The notes under the pieces are model-generated. The model saw only the letters and a program-made list of their open reading frames with translations. It was not told where the DNA came from and ran no database searches. A program made the translations under genes and the position numbers. This document shows, piece by piece, positions 29,337 to 38,973 of a stretch of 64,000 nt of DNA; the stretch's first letter is position 1; the number at the start of each line of letters is the position of its first letter. Source of the DNA: Saccharomycopsis fibuligera x Saccharomycopsis cf. fibuligera (lineage: Eukaryota; Ascomycota; Saccharomycetes; Ascoideales; Saccharomycopsidaceae). Location of the stretch: NCBI GenBank assembly GCA_001936135.1, contig CP012817.1:1302001-1366000 (forward strand), given 5' to 3'.

Positions 29337-31358
29337 ATGGATACGAGCTACCAGCCCAAAAAAAATGGCGGCGGATCAAAACTCACAGTGATCGCTACGG
29401 AATCGAAATATAAACTCAAGAGAATATTCACCAGACGGATTAGAATCTTCAGAGCTTTCTATGTACCGGCCTGGCTTATTGTGGTTATTATAATATGTGG
29501 TATTTACTCTCAAAAGGATCAATGGCTTGGTGAAAGCACAGTCAGTACCTCGGGAATATCGTCAGTAGATTATTCTAATAAGAGTTTCAAGGACAAGTTT
29601 GACTTAAAATATTCTAGTGGTGATAAACGGAAAGTTAGCAGCCGATGGATAGGTTCAAAAGTTGATGAACCATTCCAGATTGGATGCGTGGAGCCAGAAA
29701 TCTCTAAAGTGAAAAAGAAAGCCAATGCTGCGCTCGTGGTGCTCGCCAGAAATAAAGAACTTAAAGGGGTGATAAAGTCAATGAGTACATTAGAGAGACG
29801 GTTCAACCAATGGTTCAACTATCCTTGGGTATTTCTTAACGATGAAGAATTCTCTGAAAAATTTAAAGCCACGGTGAAAAAATACACAAAGTCAGAAGTT
29901 GAGTTTGGGGTCATTGATAAGAAAATGTGGGATTTCCCGCTAAGCAAAGATGATCCTCAAGAAGGGGAAGACACGGAAAAAAACAGCAAGTTTTTCAACT
30001 ATTTTGAATTTTATGAGTTTATTGAAAGACAAGGTGATAGAGGTATAATGTACGGGAATCTTGACACATATCATAAAATGTGCAGGTTCTATTCTGGTGG
30101 GTTTTACAAACATCCATTGGTGGCTAAACATGAGTGGTACTGGAGAGTTGAACCGGATGTTGAATTTTACTGTGATTTGACTTATGATCCATTTTTGGAA
30201 ATGGAGGCGAAGGGTAAAAAATACGGGTTTACGGTAATTATCAAAGAAATTTCCGAAACCATTCCTAATCTTTTCCGGTACACTCAGTCTTTTATTAAAG
30301 AATATGATGTGAAAGTGAAAAATGCTTGGAACTTATTTGTTAATCCAGTCAATACGTTTGATTTTAGTAATTTGGATGATGAAAATTTGCGCTCAGAATT
30401 AGCAAATATCCAGGAAATAGATGATTTAATTTTAGCACTTGAAGACAATGCACAAATTAATTATTGGCTCAATTTGGCAAAAAAGGAACATCTCAGCACT
30501 GATAAAAAACTTGATAATCGAGTGTTGAAAAAGCTTGCTCTGAAGACGGCAAGAAACAAAATTCCTCAGGTGTCAGATGATTCATTTAGTGGAGAACAAT
30601 ATAATTTCTGTCATTTTTGGAGTAATTTCGAAATTGCTAGGGTGGATGTATGGAATAATGAACTTTACAATGCATACTTTGACTACTTGGAACAAGCGGG
30701 TGGATTTTATAAAGAGAGATGGGGTGATGCTCCAGTGCACTCGTTAGCCATTGGAATGTTTTTAAGCTTATCTGAAATTCACTATTTTAGAGACATTGGT
30801 TACAAACATTCTACCATAGCTCATTGCCCTTCAAATGCATTTGACAATCAAATAGGGTATAGTCCTTCGGAAACATATTACAAGTTTGGAGATACCAAGC
30901 GAATCCAAAAGCAAGATTATAAATGGTTAAATCCAGACTACCCAAAGAAGAACGGTGTTGGATGCAGATGCAAATGTCCTAAACGGCAAGCAGAGATTGA
31001 AAATACAGGAGGCAGTTGTATTCCAGAATGGATACGGACTACTAAAGATGCAGAAGCCAGGAAATTCAATAATAAGGATCGGAAATATCAGCGGAAACTA
31101 AAGGTGAAGAAGCTCAAAGATTTGATTGCTACTGATTATATTATATTTGTTAAGCAGGGAGGACACAAGTCGCAGCCTAAATATGTCAGTAGTGCTATTG
31201 AGGCATACAAGGCCATAAAAACCGAAGAAGAAGAAGGTAAGATAGTTTACGCTAGCGATGAGTTTGATAGTAAGCTACTCGAGGAGACTGAAAGACTTGT
31301 GAAACAGAAAAAACTTGAGTTACAGGAGAATGACTTATTGAAAGGCCTAATGGAATAG
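29337..31358 (+). CDS. KTR/KRE2-family alpha-1,2-mannosyltransferase, Golgi type II membrane protein
   Basis: 673 residues from the ATG at 29337. A short basic cytosolic head is followed by a signal anchor (about 41-57, WLIVVIIICGIY), a stem, and the glycosyltransferase family 15 domain. The signatures are FNYPWVFLNDEEF, then HKMCRFYSGGF and HEWYWRVEPDVEFYCD. Further on come NFCHFWSNFEIARVDVW, then GGFYKERWGDAPVHSLA and HCPSNAFDNQ. These enzymes transfer mannose from GDP-mannose to N- and O-glycans in the Golgi. An insertion of about 100 residues between the WRVEP and NFCHFW blocks and a Cys-rich GCRCKCPKR motif near the end place it among the longer members. Which KTR or MNT orthologue it is cannot be fixed by eye. 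Confidence 0.9.
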   Translation: MDTSYQPKKNGGGSKLTVIATESKYKLKRIFTRRIRIFRAFYVPAWLIVVIIICGIYSQKDQWLGESTVSTSGISSVDYSNKSFKDKFDLKYSSGDKRKVSSRWIGSKVDEPFQIGCVEPEISKVKKKANAALVVLARNKELKGVIKSMSTLERRFNQWFNYPWVFLNDEEFSEKFKATVKKYTKSEVEFGVIDKKMWDFPLSKDDPQEGEDTEKNSKFFNYFEFYEFIERQGDRGIMYGNLDTYHKMCRFYSGGFYKHPLVAKHEWYWRVEPDVEFYCDLTYDPFLEMEAKGKKYGFTVIIKEISETIPNLFRYTQSFIKEYDVKVKNAWNLFVNPVNTFDFSNLDDENLRSELANIQEIDDLILALEDNAQINYWLNLAKKEHLSTDKKLDNRVLKKLALKTARNKIPQVSDDSFSGEQYNFCHFWSNFEIARVDVWNNELYNAYFDYLEQAGGFYKERWGDAPVHSLAIGMFLSLSEIHYFRDIGYKHSTIAHCPSNAFDNQIGYSPSETYYKFGDTKRIQKQDYKWLNPDYPKKNGVGCRCKCPKRQAEIENTGGSCIPEWIRTTKDAEARKFNNKDRKYQRKLKVKKLKDLIATDYIIFVKQGGHKSQPKYVSSAIEAYKAIKTEEEEGKIVYASDEFDSKLLEETERLVKQKKLELQENDLLKGLME

Positions 31359-31810
31359 GAATTAATATTTCTAGTACCTTCTTGATTTTTGGACTATAAT
31401 CAGTCTGAAAAGACTCTTTCCTTCTTTTTTACACGCTTTTTTTTCCATCTCCTGCTTCCATTTAATTTTAATTTCACTTCGTTTTGTATTTGAGTTTCAA
31501 AGCATTCAATAGAATCTTTATTTTGCATATTATTTTCAGAGCTCTATTTATACGCATGACGTAGTTATGCAGTTATGATGTTAGCTTGATTATCCAATAT
31601 GAAATCATGCTCAGAGCCAACCTCCTCTAACAAATATAGAATATTATCCCAAAACCCAGATCCACAAACATCACAATTTAAAAACAAAACTTACAGTCAA
31701 ACAAAATTTGAAATGATGTTAAAATTTTTATGGAAGAAAAACTGCATTAAACTATTACACATATCATAAACAGAATAAATTTAAAATGAAAGCAACACTA
31801 AGTAAGACAT
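31359..31810. other. Convergent intergenic region, 452 bp
   Basis: 3' flanks of the mannosyltransferase and RPL43 genes. No coding frame. Confidence 0.4.
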
Positions 31811-32505
31811 TTATGCTTCAGCAAGTTCTCTGAGACGTCTGATGGTAGATCTAACAGTGAAAGCAGCAGCAGTAGAGACGGTGTAAGCACCACCAGCAGT
31901 AGTTTTGTTACAGCTCTTGCAAATCCAGATACCAGCAGCACCTCTTGTCACAGTTCTTTTACCGCAGAAAGTACAGTCGTACTTGGAGTGTTGTTGAACT
32001 TCCAATTTCTTGGTTTGTCTTCTCAAAGAGGAACCGTAACGGACACCGTATTTACCGGTAATTCCAACCTTCTTAGTTCTTTTAGACCTATAATGAGTTA
32101 GTATTGCTATTACCAATGGTGAGTGTTTATATTATCTGCATTTTCTATGAGATAACAGAAAAAATGAAACTCAATATTGTAATTTTTCTTGCCTAATGAA
32201 AAAATTTCCCACTAAATCTTGTAATGTTGTCGATTCTTTCAATTTCGTACCCAGCACTCCATGAACGCCTTTGGTACAAACTGATAAGTCTACCAGTTTC
32301 CATTCATATCATTGCTCTATTTTAATAATCTTTCGTTGAGTTTCTATCCCGTTCAAGTGTTTGATTGTTTGTAGTGATCAAACTTTTGCACATTGATTTC
32401 AAAAATAAAGTAGCTATAAAATTGAAGAATCACTTTCCAATATAATGCGGGTGTTTCTATTCAGTTTATCTCATCTTCGGTATTTTTTCCTGCCATTACA
32501 TACAT
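31811..32505 (-). CDS. RPL43: RPL43, large-subunit ribosomal protein eL43 (L37Ae); two exons
   Basis: Exon 1 contributes only the two bases AT (32505-32504) and exon 2 is 32087-31811. The 416-bp intron starts GTATGT (32503-32498), has branch TACTAAC at 32097-32103 and ends TATAG. Splicing gives ATG TCT AAA and a 92-residue protein, [19 protein letters not shown], ending RLRELAEA. The zinc ribbon CTFCG...CKSC is complete. The unspliced frame would instead give a longer non-conserved head, so the spliced form is clearly right. It is an essential 60S subunit protein. The long intron next to the start codon is the usual form for yeast ribosomal-protein genes. It is divergent from the AVT gene across 753 bp that hold a CBF1-type site. 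Confidence 0.96.
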
Positions 32506-33258
32506 TTTTTATGATATTTTGTGTTATACTACTGAACTATAGCAAAAGAACTCCAGGTTGAATATCTCAGTAGCAAAATTAGATATATCAAAAGGTGAAA
32601 AGTTTCGTAGGAGGAGGAGTGAGAGAGAGCACAGGATGGAACAGACAGTGAACGAAAAAAGAGAGAAAATGCTGGTCAGCTGACTTATAGGATCGCTGGT
32701 GACTTGGATAGACAAGACTCGTTTCACAGCCCTTTACAATATCACATGATATGTATGTGATTACAAGGGCTAAACCAAGAATATGGGGAAGAATGCAATC
32801 ATAAGACACTGGCGTCTCAATACGCCAAAGCGCAGCCTCGTCACATCATTATGCATGATATCTATTTGTTTTCTGCAGCGGCTGCGACCATCATCCGCGC
32901 ACGAAGATCTTCGATCCAAAACAGTACAAATCATCATTGGTACCAGCTCTAGAGCTTTTGGCAATTCAACCAGTATACTATCGTTACAGTTAAAGCTAGT
33001 TTATCTACCAAAGAATACGCTGTCAATACATATCACGGTTTGGTTTTAATCGGTTTTAACAGTTTTGCTTAAGCGCTACGGAAATCTGATCATAGAACGA
33101 CGGAAAGCCACCCTGTATCATCAAACAAGGATTTTGATATTGCTCAGTGGAATTCGCTAAAAGCAATTCAATTCTCGTTGCTGTTGTTGGTTTTTCCCAT
33201 CTTTCCGAAAAAAAGGAAATAAAAAAAAAAAATAGATATATAAAAGCGATATTCAGAG
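32506..33258. promoter_or_regulatory. Divergent promoter of RPL43 and the AVT-type transporter
   Basis: 753 bp without a coding frame. It holds ATCACATG (32741-32748), an inverted repeat GGCGT-CTCAAT-ACGCC at 32811-32826, and an A-rich run (about 33220-33231) just before the transporter start. Confidence 0.5.
32741..32748. promoter_or_regulatory. CBF1-type site (RTCACRTG)
   Basis: ATCACATG matches the Cbf1 consensus RTCACRTG exactly. It lies about 236 bp upstream of the RPL43 ATG. In Candida albicans, Cbf1 together with Tbf1 is known to occupy ribosomal-protein promoters. An exact Tbf1 motif was not found beside it. Confidence 0.45.
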
Positions 33259-34593
33259 ATGTCCACAGAAACAATTGAAGCCAAATCGTTAGCTAGTCCC
33301 ATCTCATCTATCGCTAGTTTGAGTAAGACTATCGTGGGGGCGGGAATGCTCGCCATTCCCTACGCTTTCAGAGCTGATGGGATTCTTCTTGGGATATTGA
33401 TCGTTATTCTTGCTGGTATCACTTCTGCATTTGGTCTTTATGTGCAATTGAGAACTTCCAAATTTTTACCAGAAGGTCATGCTACTTTTTTTGGCATCTG
33501 TTCAATCACTTACCCAAAGCTTTCATTGGTGTTTGATTTGAGTATCTTTTTGCAATGCTTTGGTTGCTGCATCTCCTATTTGGTTATTGTTGGTGATTTG
33601 CTACCTGATCTTATCGCACGCGATGCATTCACTAGATCATGGGCAATTGTTAGTAGTGCTGTGATAATTGCTCCTTTATGCTACTTCAAAAATCTTGACT
33701 CATTAAAATACACGTCAATCTTGGGTTTGGCGGCTATTGCCTACTTGTTTGTCTTGGTTGTGGCCCACTATTTTGTGGGCGATGTTCCCCAAGAGTTGAA
33801 GGGCAATGTCAGCGTCTTCAAGCCATTGAGTTTGAATTCAATTTTGTCTACGTTCTCAATCATCATTTTTGCATTCACTGGACACCAAAACATGTACTCG
33901 ATAATTAATGAAAGCAGAGACAAGTCCTCTAAAAACATTCTTTTTGTTATTAGTACGGTTATGTCTGGATCAGTTGCTTTGTTTTTGGTTATTGGTTTGG
34001 CTGGCTACTTGACATTTGGATCAAACGTCAGAGGCAATGTTGTGTTGATGTATAATAGCGCTATTGTCAACCTTATCGGAAGATACGCTATCATCCTCAT
34101 GGTTATTCTTTCACTTCCTTTGATGTTCCATCCGTGCCGTTTAAGTGCTAATAACTTTATCTACTTCACCAAGATCACATATTTCCAAAAAAAGCCAAAT
34201 ACCGCTGTCAGTGAAGAGGCTCCATTGCTCAATGATGACACTAACCCGCGTGTTAACGGTATCATTGACGCAAGACTCACCCAAAAACCAGTTATTGTTC
34301 CATTCTCTCATACGGCCTTCGTTGTGCTCACTACATTATTGTTGTTAGCTGCTTACATTCTTGCTCTCAGCGTTACTTCCTTTGCATTAGTGTTATCGCT
34401 TGTAGGCGCTACAGGCTCCACCGCGATCTCGTTCATTTTGCCTGGATTGTTTGGCTACAAGCTTCTTGGAAATGATCCAACTTCCAGCACTTATAAGGGG
34501 GACCGCTTAGTAAAGCAGTTGAGTCTCTTGTTAACAGTGTGGGGCGTGTTTGTGATGGTGTTGTGTGTGTCTGCCACGTTGTGGTTTGCCTAA
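33259..34593 (+). CDS. Vacuolar amino-acid transporter of the AVT5/6/7 group (AAAP family)
   Basis: 444 residues with about eleven hydrophobic segments filling the whole protein. The family mark is SLSKTIVGAGMLAIPYAFRADG in the first helix (about 20-41), followed by GLYVQLRTSKFLPEG and, later, FTGHQNMYSIINESRDKS and LPLMFHPCR. This is the SLC38-like AVT pattern. The Avt5-7 group moves amino acids, with Avt6 known to export acidic ones from the vacuole in Saccharomyces. A polar loop (about 310-345) interrupts the later helices. The start ATG is directly in front of the conserved region, so no leader is missing. The exact paralogue is not resolved. Confidence 0.88.
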   Translation: MSTETIEAKSLASPISSIASLSKTIVGAGMLAIPYAFRADGILLGILIVILAGITSAFGLYVQLRTSKFLPEGHATFFGICSITYPKLSLVFDLSIFLQCFGCCISYLVIVGDLLPDLIARDAFTRSWAIVSSAVIIAPLCYFKNLDSLKYTSILGLAAIAYLFVLVVAHYFVGDVPQELKGNVSVFKPLSLNSILSTFSIIIFAFTGHQNMYSIINESRDKSSKNILFVISTVMSGSVALFLVIGLAGYLTFGSNVRGNVVLMYNSAIVNLIGRYAIILMVILSLPLMFHPCRLSANNFIYFTKITYFQKKPNTAVSEEAPLLNDDTNPRVNGIIDARLTQKPVIVPFSHTAFVVLTTLLLLAAYILALSVTSFALVLSLVGATGSTAISFILPGLFGYKLLGNDPTSSTYKGDRLVKQLSLLLTVWGVFVMVLCVSATLWFA

Positions 34594-35020
34594 TTCTGAT
34601 TCTGGTTCTGCGGCTTAGTTTGTAGTTGCACGTGGTGTGGGCACATCGAGCGATGCTCGATCTGGCTAGCTGGCCACTAGACTTCGTGTCTGCCAATGGG
34701 CGAAAATTTAGTCGGATGAAAATTGAAACTGCTCAACACAATAGAGCACAGTAGCCCATGAGCAGCAGCATGGACGAGGCTCAGAACAGCAACAACAATA
34801 ACATAATACCAGCAGACCAAGAAGGCCCGAGGATCCCCTCTCACGCTAAACACACAATAGGCCGCTCTGGCACCCTTTTTCCTTTCTCTATCTTACGCCT
34901 GCACATATCTCAAAAAATATACAGCATAGGTTCTTTGTCATTCTCTTCCCATCTGAAATCGGCGTTTTCTTGATCAGATCTGTGCACCGTTCTCTCAACT
35001 GTTCCTGACTTTTCCTGTTT

Positions 35021-35055
<35 letters not shown>

Positions 35056-35173
35056 CTTTTTTAGGCTGTTCAATACCGTTATAGTTTTCGCGCTTGTCTT
35101 TTTAGCCAACCAAGCCATTAATATTGCGCTTTCACTCGTTTCTGGTCTAAGTTGTCAATAAAGATTCACCAAT
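34594..35173. other. Intergenic, 580 bp, with hairpin, short ORF and T30 tract
   Basis: Just after the transporter stop comes a perfect hairpin ATCGAGC-GAT-GCTCGAT (34645-34661), a terminator candidate. A 71-codon frame starts with ATG at 34758 (MSSSMDEAQNSNNNN...) and may be an upstream ORF of the ceramide synthase transcript. A T30 run lies at 35026-35055. Confidence 0.45.
35026..35055 (+). repeat. T30 tract upstream of the ceramide synthase gene
   Basis: An uninterrupted run of 30 T, 118 bp before the start codon. Poly(dA:dT) tracts exclude nucleosomes and mark yeast promoters. Confidence 0.9.
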
Positions 35174-36457
35174 ATGCCCACTTCAGAAAAACAACAACAG
35201 CCGCATTTTCAACAGCAGCATCGCCAGACACAGTTAAATATACAGAAATCCAACAAATCTACGGCTGTAAAGCTACAAAAAAGATCAATAATTTTATCTA
35301 CAGTGGACAAGTTTCAACTTCATTTTTCACTTACCGTCCTACTTGGTCTCGCAGGCTTATGCTTTATTCCATCAACAGCTCAATTTGGCAGGAAGTTTTT
35401 TGTCGTTGAAGGAAAAATTGGTACTGATACGTATGATATTCACCAAAATGATTCATATTTTGTTTTCATGAACATCATTGCGATAATATTTGTTAGAGTA
35501 TTTTTTATGGATTTTGTGTTTCAGCCATTTTGTTCCCAAGTTCTTAATATGAAATCTAAAAATGCCAAACAAAGATTTGCTGAACAAGGCTGGGCCTTTG
35601 TAATTTACTCATCCTCATTTCTTTGGGGATTCAAATTGATGTACACATCTTCATATTTTAACAATTTCGACAACCTTTATAAAGATTTCCCTCATTTTAT
35701 GACCCGTGAAGCGAAAACTTACTATTTGATTGAAATGGCTAACTGGATCTCTCAGGTTTTCATTCTTCATATCGAAAAGCAAAGAAAAGATCATTATCAA
35801 ATGTTTGCTCATCACATTATTACCATTTTGCTAGTTTACGGTTCTTACATAAACCATTTTACCAGAATTGGAAATGTAATCTTGGTGATTATGGATTTTG
35901 TTGACATTTGGCTTGCATTGGCCAAAATCTTAAGATATTGTGGTTTAACGAATGCTTGTGATTTCACCTTCTTAATCTTTTTTTTCAGTTGGATTGCTTT
36001 AAGACACGGCTTGTACAATTATTTAATTTATTTCACTTATACCAAGATTTTCGACTTGCTTGGAGAAAAATTTTGTCTCGATGGCACAAAAGTTGGTATG
36101 CTAATAGGGGTTGCTAATGGCTGTATTGATATAACTTTAGTGTACACATTTTTAGCTTTGTTGGTCGGATTACAAATTATTACTATAATCTGGATGTTTT
36201 TGATTTTGAAAGTGTTGTACAAGATTCTCACTGGTTCTAATGCTGAGGATGTTAGAAGTGATAGTGAAGAAGAAGAAGAAGAACAAGAAGAAGAACAAGA
36301 AGAACAAGAAGAACAAGAACAAGAACAAGAAACAGGAAAGGAACAAGAAGAGGAGGAGGAGGAGATTGTGATTGATGAACAAGATTCGGAAATTATGTCA
36401 AAAAAGGGACAAGTCATTGAGTGTATTACGGAAACTCAAGCTGTTGCTGAAAATTAG
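35174..36457 (+). CDS. LAG1: Ceramide synthase catalytic subunit (LAG1/LAC1 type, TLC domain)
   Basis: 427 residues with about seven membrane helices forming a TLC domain (about 110-345). The catalytic Lag motif is visible as HHIITILLVYGSYINHFTRIG followed by VIMDFVDIWLALAK; its His-His and Asp residues are those needed for acyl-CoA dependent N-acylation of sphingoid bases. Upstream, FVFQPFCSQ and WAFVIYSSSFLWG also fit. It acts in the ER with Lip1. The C terminus is an extreme Glu/Gln tract (about 360-400) encoded by GAA/CAA repeats; acidic tails are known in Lag1, but this one is long. LAG1 versus LAC1 cannot be decided here. Confidence 0.92.
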   Translation: MPTSEKQQQPHFQQQHRQTQLNIQKSNKSTAVKLQKRSIILSTVDKFQLHFSLTVLLGLAGLCFIPSTAQFGRKFFVVEGKIGTDTYDIHQNDSYFVFMNIIAIIFVRVFFMDFVFQPFCSQVLNMKSKNAKQRFAEQGWAFVIYSSSFLWGFKLMYTSSYFNNFDNLYKDFPHFMTREAKTYYLIEMANWISQVFILHIEKQRKDHYQMFAHHIITILLVYGSYINHFTRIGNVILVIMDFVDIWLALAKILRYCGLTNACDFTFLIFFFSWIALRHGLYNYLIYFTYTKIFDLLGEKFCLDGTKVGMLIGVANGCIDITLVYTFLALLVGLQIITIIWMFLILKVLYKILTGSNAEDVRSDSEEEEEEQEEEQEEQEEQEQEQETGKEQEEEEEEIVIDEQDSEIMSKKGQVIECITETQAVAEN

Positions 36458-38305
36458 ATTGTCAACTAGCGCATACGATCAACATTAAAAGTCTCGTTGT
36501 TGTTGTCTTCTAATTTAAGTTGTATTTATTCACTCGTTGCGTATAGTCCATGAAAGCTTATATTAATGGCTTGAACTTTACTGTAATAGCTTGCAAGATC
36601 AAACAAAATTTGCTAATGACTCACAAACTTACAAAAACATTGTATGGTACTATTCTCTGTTCCCTAGATTTTTCCAGAACTATTCGCCTTCTTTTTGACA
36701 AATTTCATGAATCTGCTTTTCCAGTTTTTCACATCTTTTTTTTTTTTTATTAATTATTCTTAGCTGCTACTCTGTTTTTGTATTTTTTTCTTTTTTCCTT
36801 TGGTTCAATTACTTTTTTTATGCTGACTTCTCCTCATTGTTGGTATTATTCTCATTAAAAAGCCTTTCTCTATTGTTTTTCTTTTAACTCCGTATTCTTT
36901 CTCTTTATATATCGTTTATATTATGATAGCATATAGCATTTCTCAACTTTAATGATAGGTATCACCGGTAATGGTTAGAAAAAAAAAAGTAAAATAAAAA
37001 ACAAAAATCGTCTTACTAATGTTACAAAATTTTCTATTTATATGAAAGTTTGTAACTTGGGAACTTATCTGTAAGCATGCTCATATACAGGCATGGATTA
37101 TCTGCACATAAACATTATAGTTTGACAATTTTACATGTTTGCATGTTTGTATTTTTGCATGTTTACTGGGTTTGAACTTTATGAAATAATAAAATACGAC
37201 ACAATTTCTTAACAAACCATATCTGCACCACTTAATAATTATCTTCGTCAAACGGAAGTCTTGTGCATGCGTATCCTCAATCATTGATCAATTGATTGAT
37301 TGCAAACTGTGATCTGATCCGACCGGATCTGACAATAGCACGGAAACAGGTTTTGTTTCACGCTAATTAGAGTTACTATTATACCTGTACCTGCAGCACT
37401 GTGCATTTACTTTCTATAGAGTATGCCACTAGCACAGCATATATACATGAAAGCAGCTATAGGTTAATTGGTAGTTCCTAACTATAGCGGGATTTTTAAA
37501 CAAAAATAACATTGAAGGATTAAGTTTACATTCTTTTTCATTTGATATGTTTTTTTTTTGGGTGGGAGTGATCTTTTTTTCTTACAGTTCATTTTATTTT
37601 GTAACTTTGAATAATTCGCTTTGATTTTTTTCGTCGGCCAAACCAGCTGAAGCCAGTAAAAGAAAAACTCAGAACCCAAATAAGAGTTAATTAGAACCGT
37701 TTATTTACCATATACTTATAAACTATCGTAGACTTGCACTATAGTCCAAGTTCTTCAGAAGACAATAGAAAAATAGAGAAAGAGCAGTGATTGAAAAAGC
37801 TGGTTCGAAGTTCAAAGTCAACAGCCCAACTACGTACAAATATGTATACGTAAAAAACATGATAAACGTCAAGGAAATCAAGTTCCAGAAATCGTAAAAA
37901 TTATATGGATAAACGAGTGTATGATAGTAGGAATGACAATATTGAACGAAACGCAAAAATCAGAAATGAAGAGACTAAATTCAGCATATGCATACTTAAA
38001 GAACAATTTTCTAGTCAAGCATAGACATTTAAAAAAAAATGGTTTTCAAAAAAAAATAAGATTTTGCGGGAATATTCAACATCTTTAGAGCGAAAAAAAA
38101 AAAAAATGAAACTGAAATCAAATTACCAAAACATCTATAGTTTACAAAGTTGAAAAACAAAAAAAAAAAAAAAAAAAAAAAAAAAAGGAAAAAACTACCT
38201 ATACAATATATCGACAAAAATTAGTAGCAACTATAATTTATCGAAGTAAAAAGGTCATGAAAGGGTTTTGGAATAATCATTGATAAAACAACAGCCACTT
38301 GCAAA
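36458..38305. other. Long convergent gap (1.85 kb) without a recognisable gene
   Basis: Both flanking genes end here, so ordinary promoters are not needed, yet the gap is far longer than the other convergent gaps of the window (about 130-770 bp). It holds the inverted repeat GATCCG-AC-CGGATC (37316-37329), a TATA-like run near 37439 and an A28 tract at 38159-38186. No tRNA, snRNA or coding frame was recognised. Confidence 0.5.
38159..38186. repeat. A28 tract in the convergent gap
   Basis: An uninterrupted run of 28 A, about 120 bp past the stop codon of the zinc-cluster gene (transcribed from the other strand). Read on that strand it is a T run and could help 3' end formation. Confidence 0.9.
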
Positions 38306-38939
38306 TCAAAATTCGGGAGCCATATTGACATCAAACCATCCCAAAAAATCATCATTAGTTTCTGTCCAAGTTGACGATTGTTGTTGCAAAAAATCACCAA
38401 ACAAATTATTCTTATTCTCATTGTTAACATTGGCATTATTGCCGTTATTATCATTGTTTCCACTATTTGCACCATTCAGACCAACATCGACATTTGTGAG
38501 AGTATTGATTCCAGTAGCACTATTTGCATTCGAGTATGTGCGTGCAACTTGTGGGGCAGTGATTTGTCCTTGTCCAGGTATTTGTGCGTTGTTCAAATTA
38601 GCATTGTTATTATTAGTATTATTATTAGTATTATTATTAGTATTATTATTGTTATTGTTACTACTGTTATTGTTGTTGTAAAAGGACTCCAAATTTTGGT
38701 TACTATTATTACTACTATTATCATTATTATTACTATTATTATTATTGCCGTTGTTGGTTGCTGGTACCAGCGGCATCATTTGAGTCGGTTGACCTTTATA
38801 ATTAAATAATGAACTAATATTATTAGCATTAGGCGTATTGGCATTAGAAATATTATTAGCGTTGGAATTATTATTGTTGTTATTACCGCTTGATTGAAGT
38901 TTTGCGAGAGCTGCTGCTGAACTTTGAACCGAATTACTA

Positions 38940-38973
<34 letters not shown>

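Noticed and set aside
32088-32503. snoRNA inside the RPL43 intron
   Set aside because: No paired C (RTGATGA) and D (CTGA) boxes with a terminal stem were visible on the coding strand.
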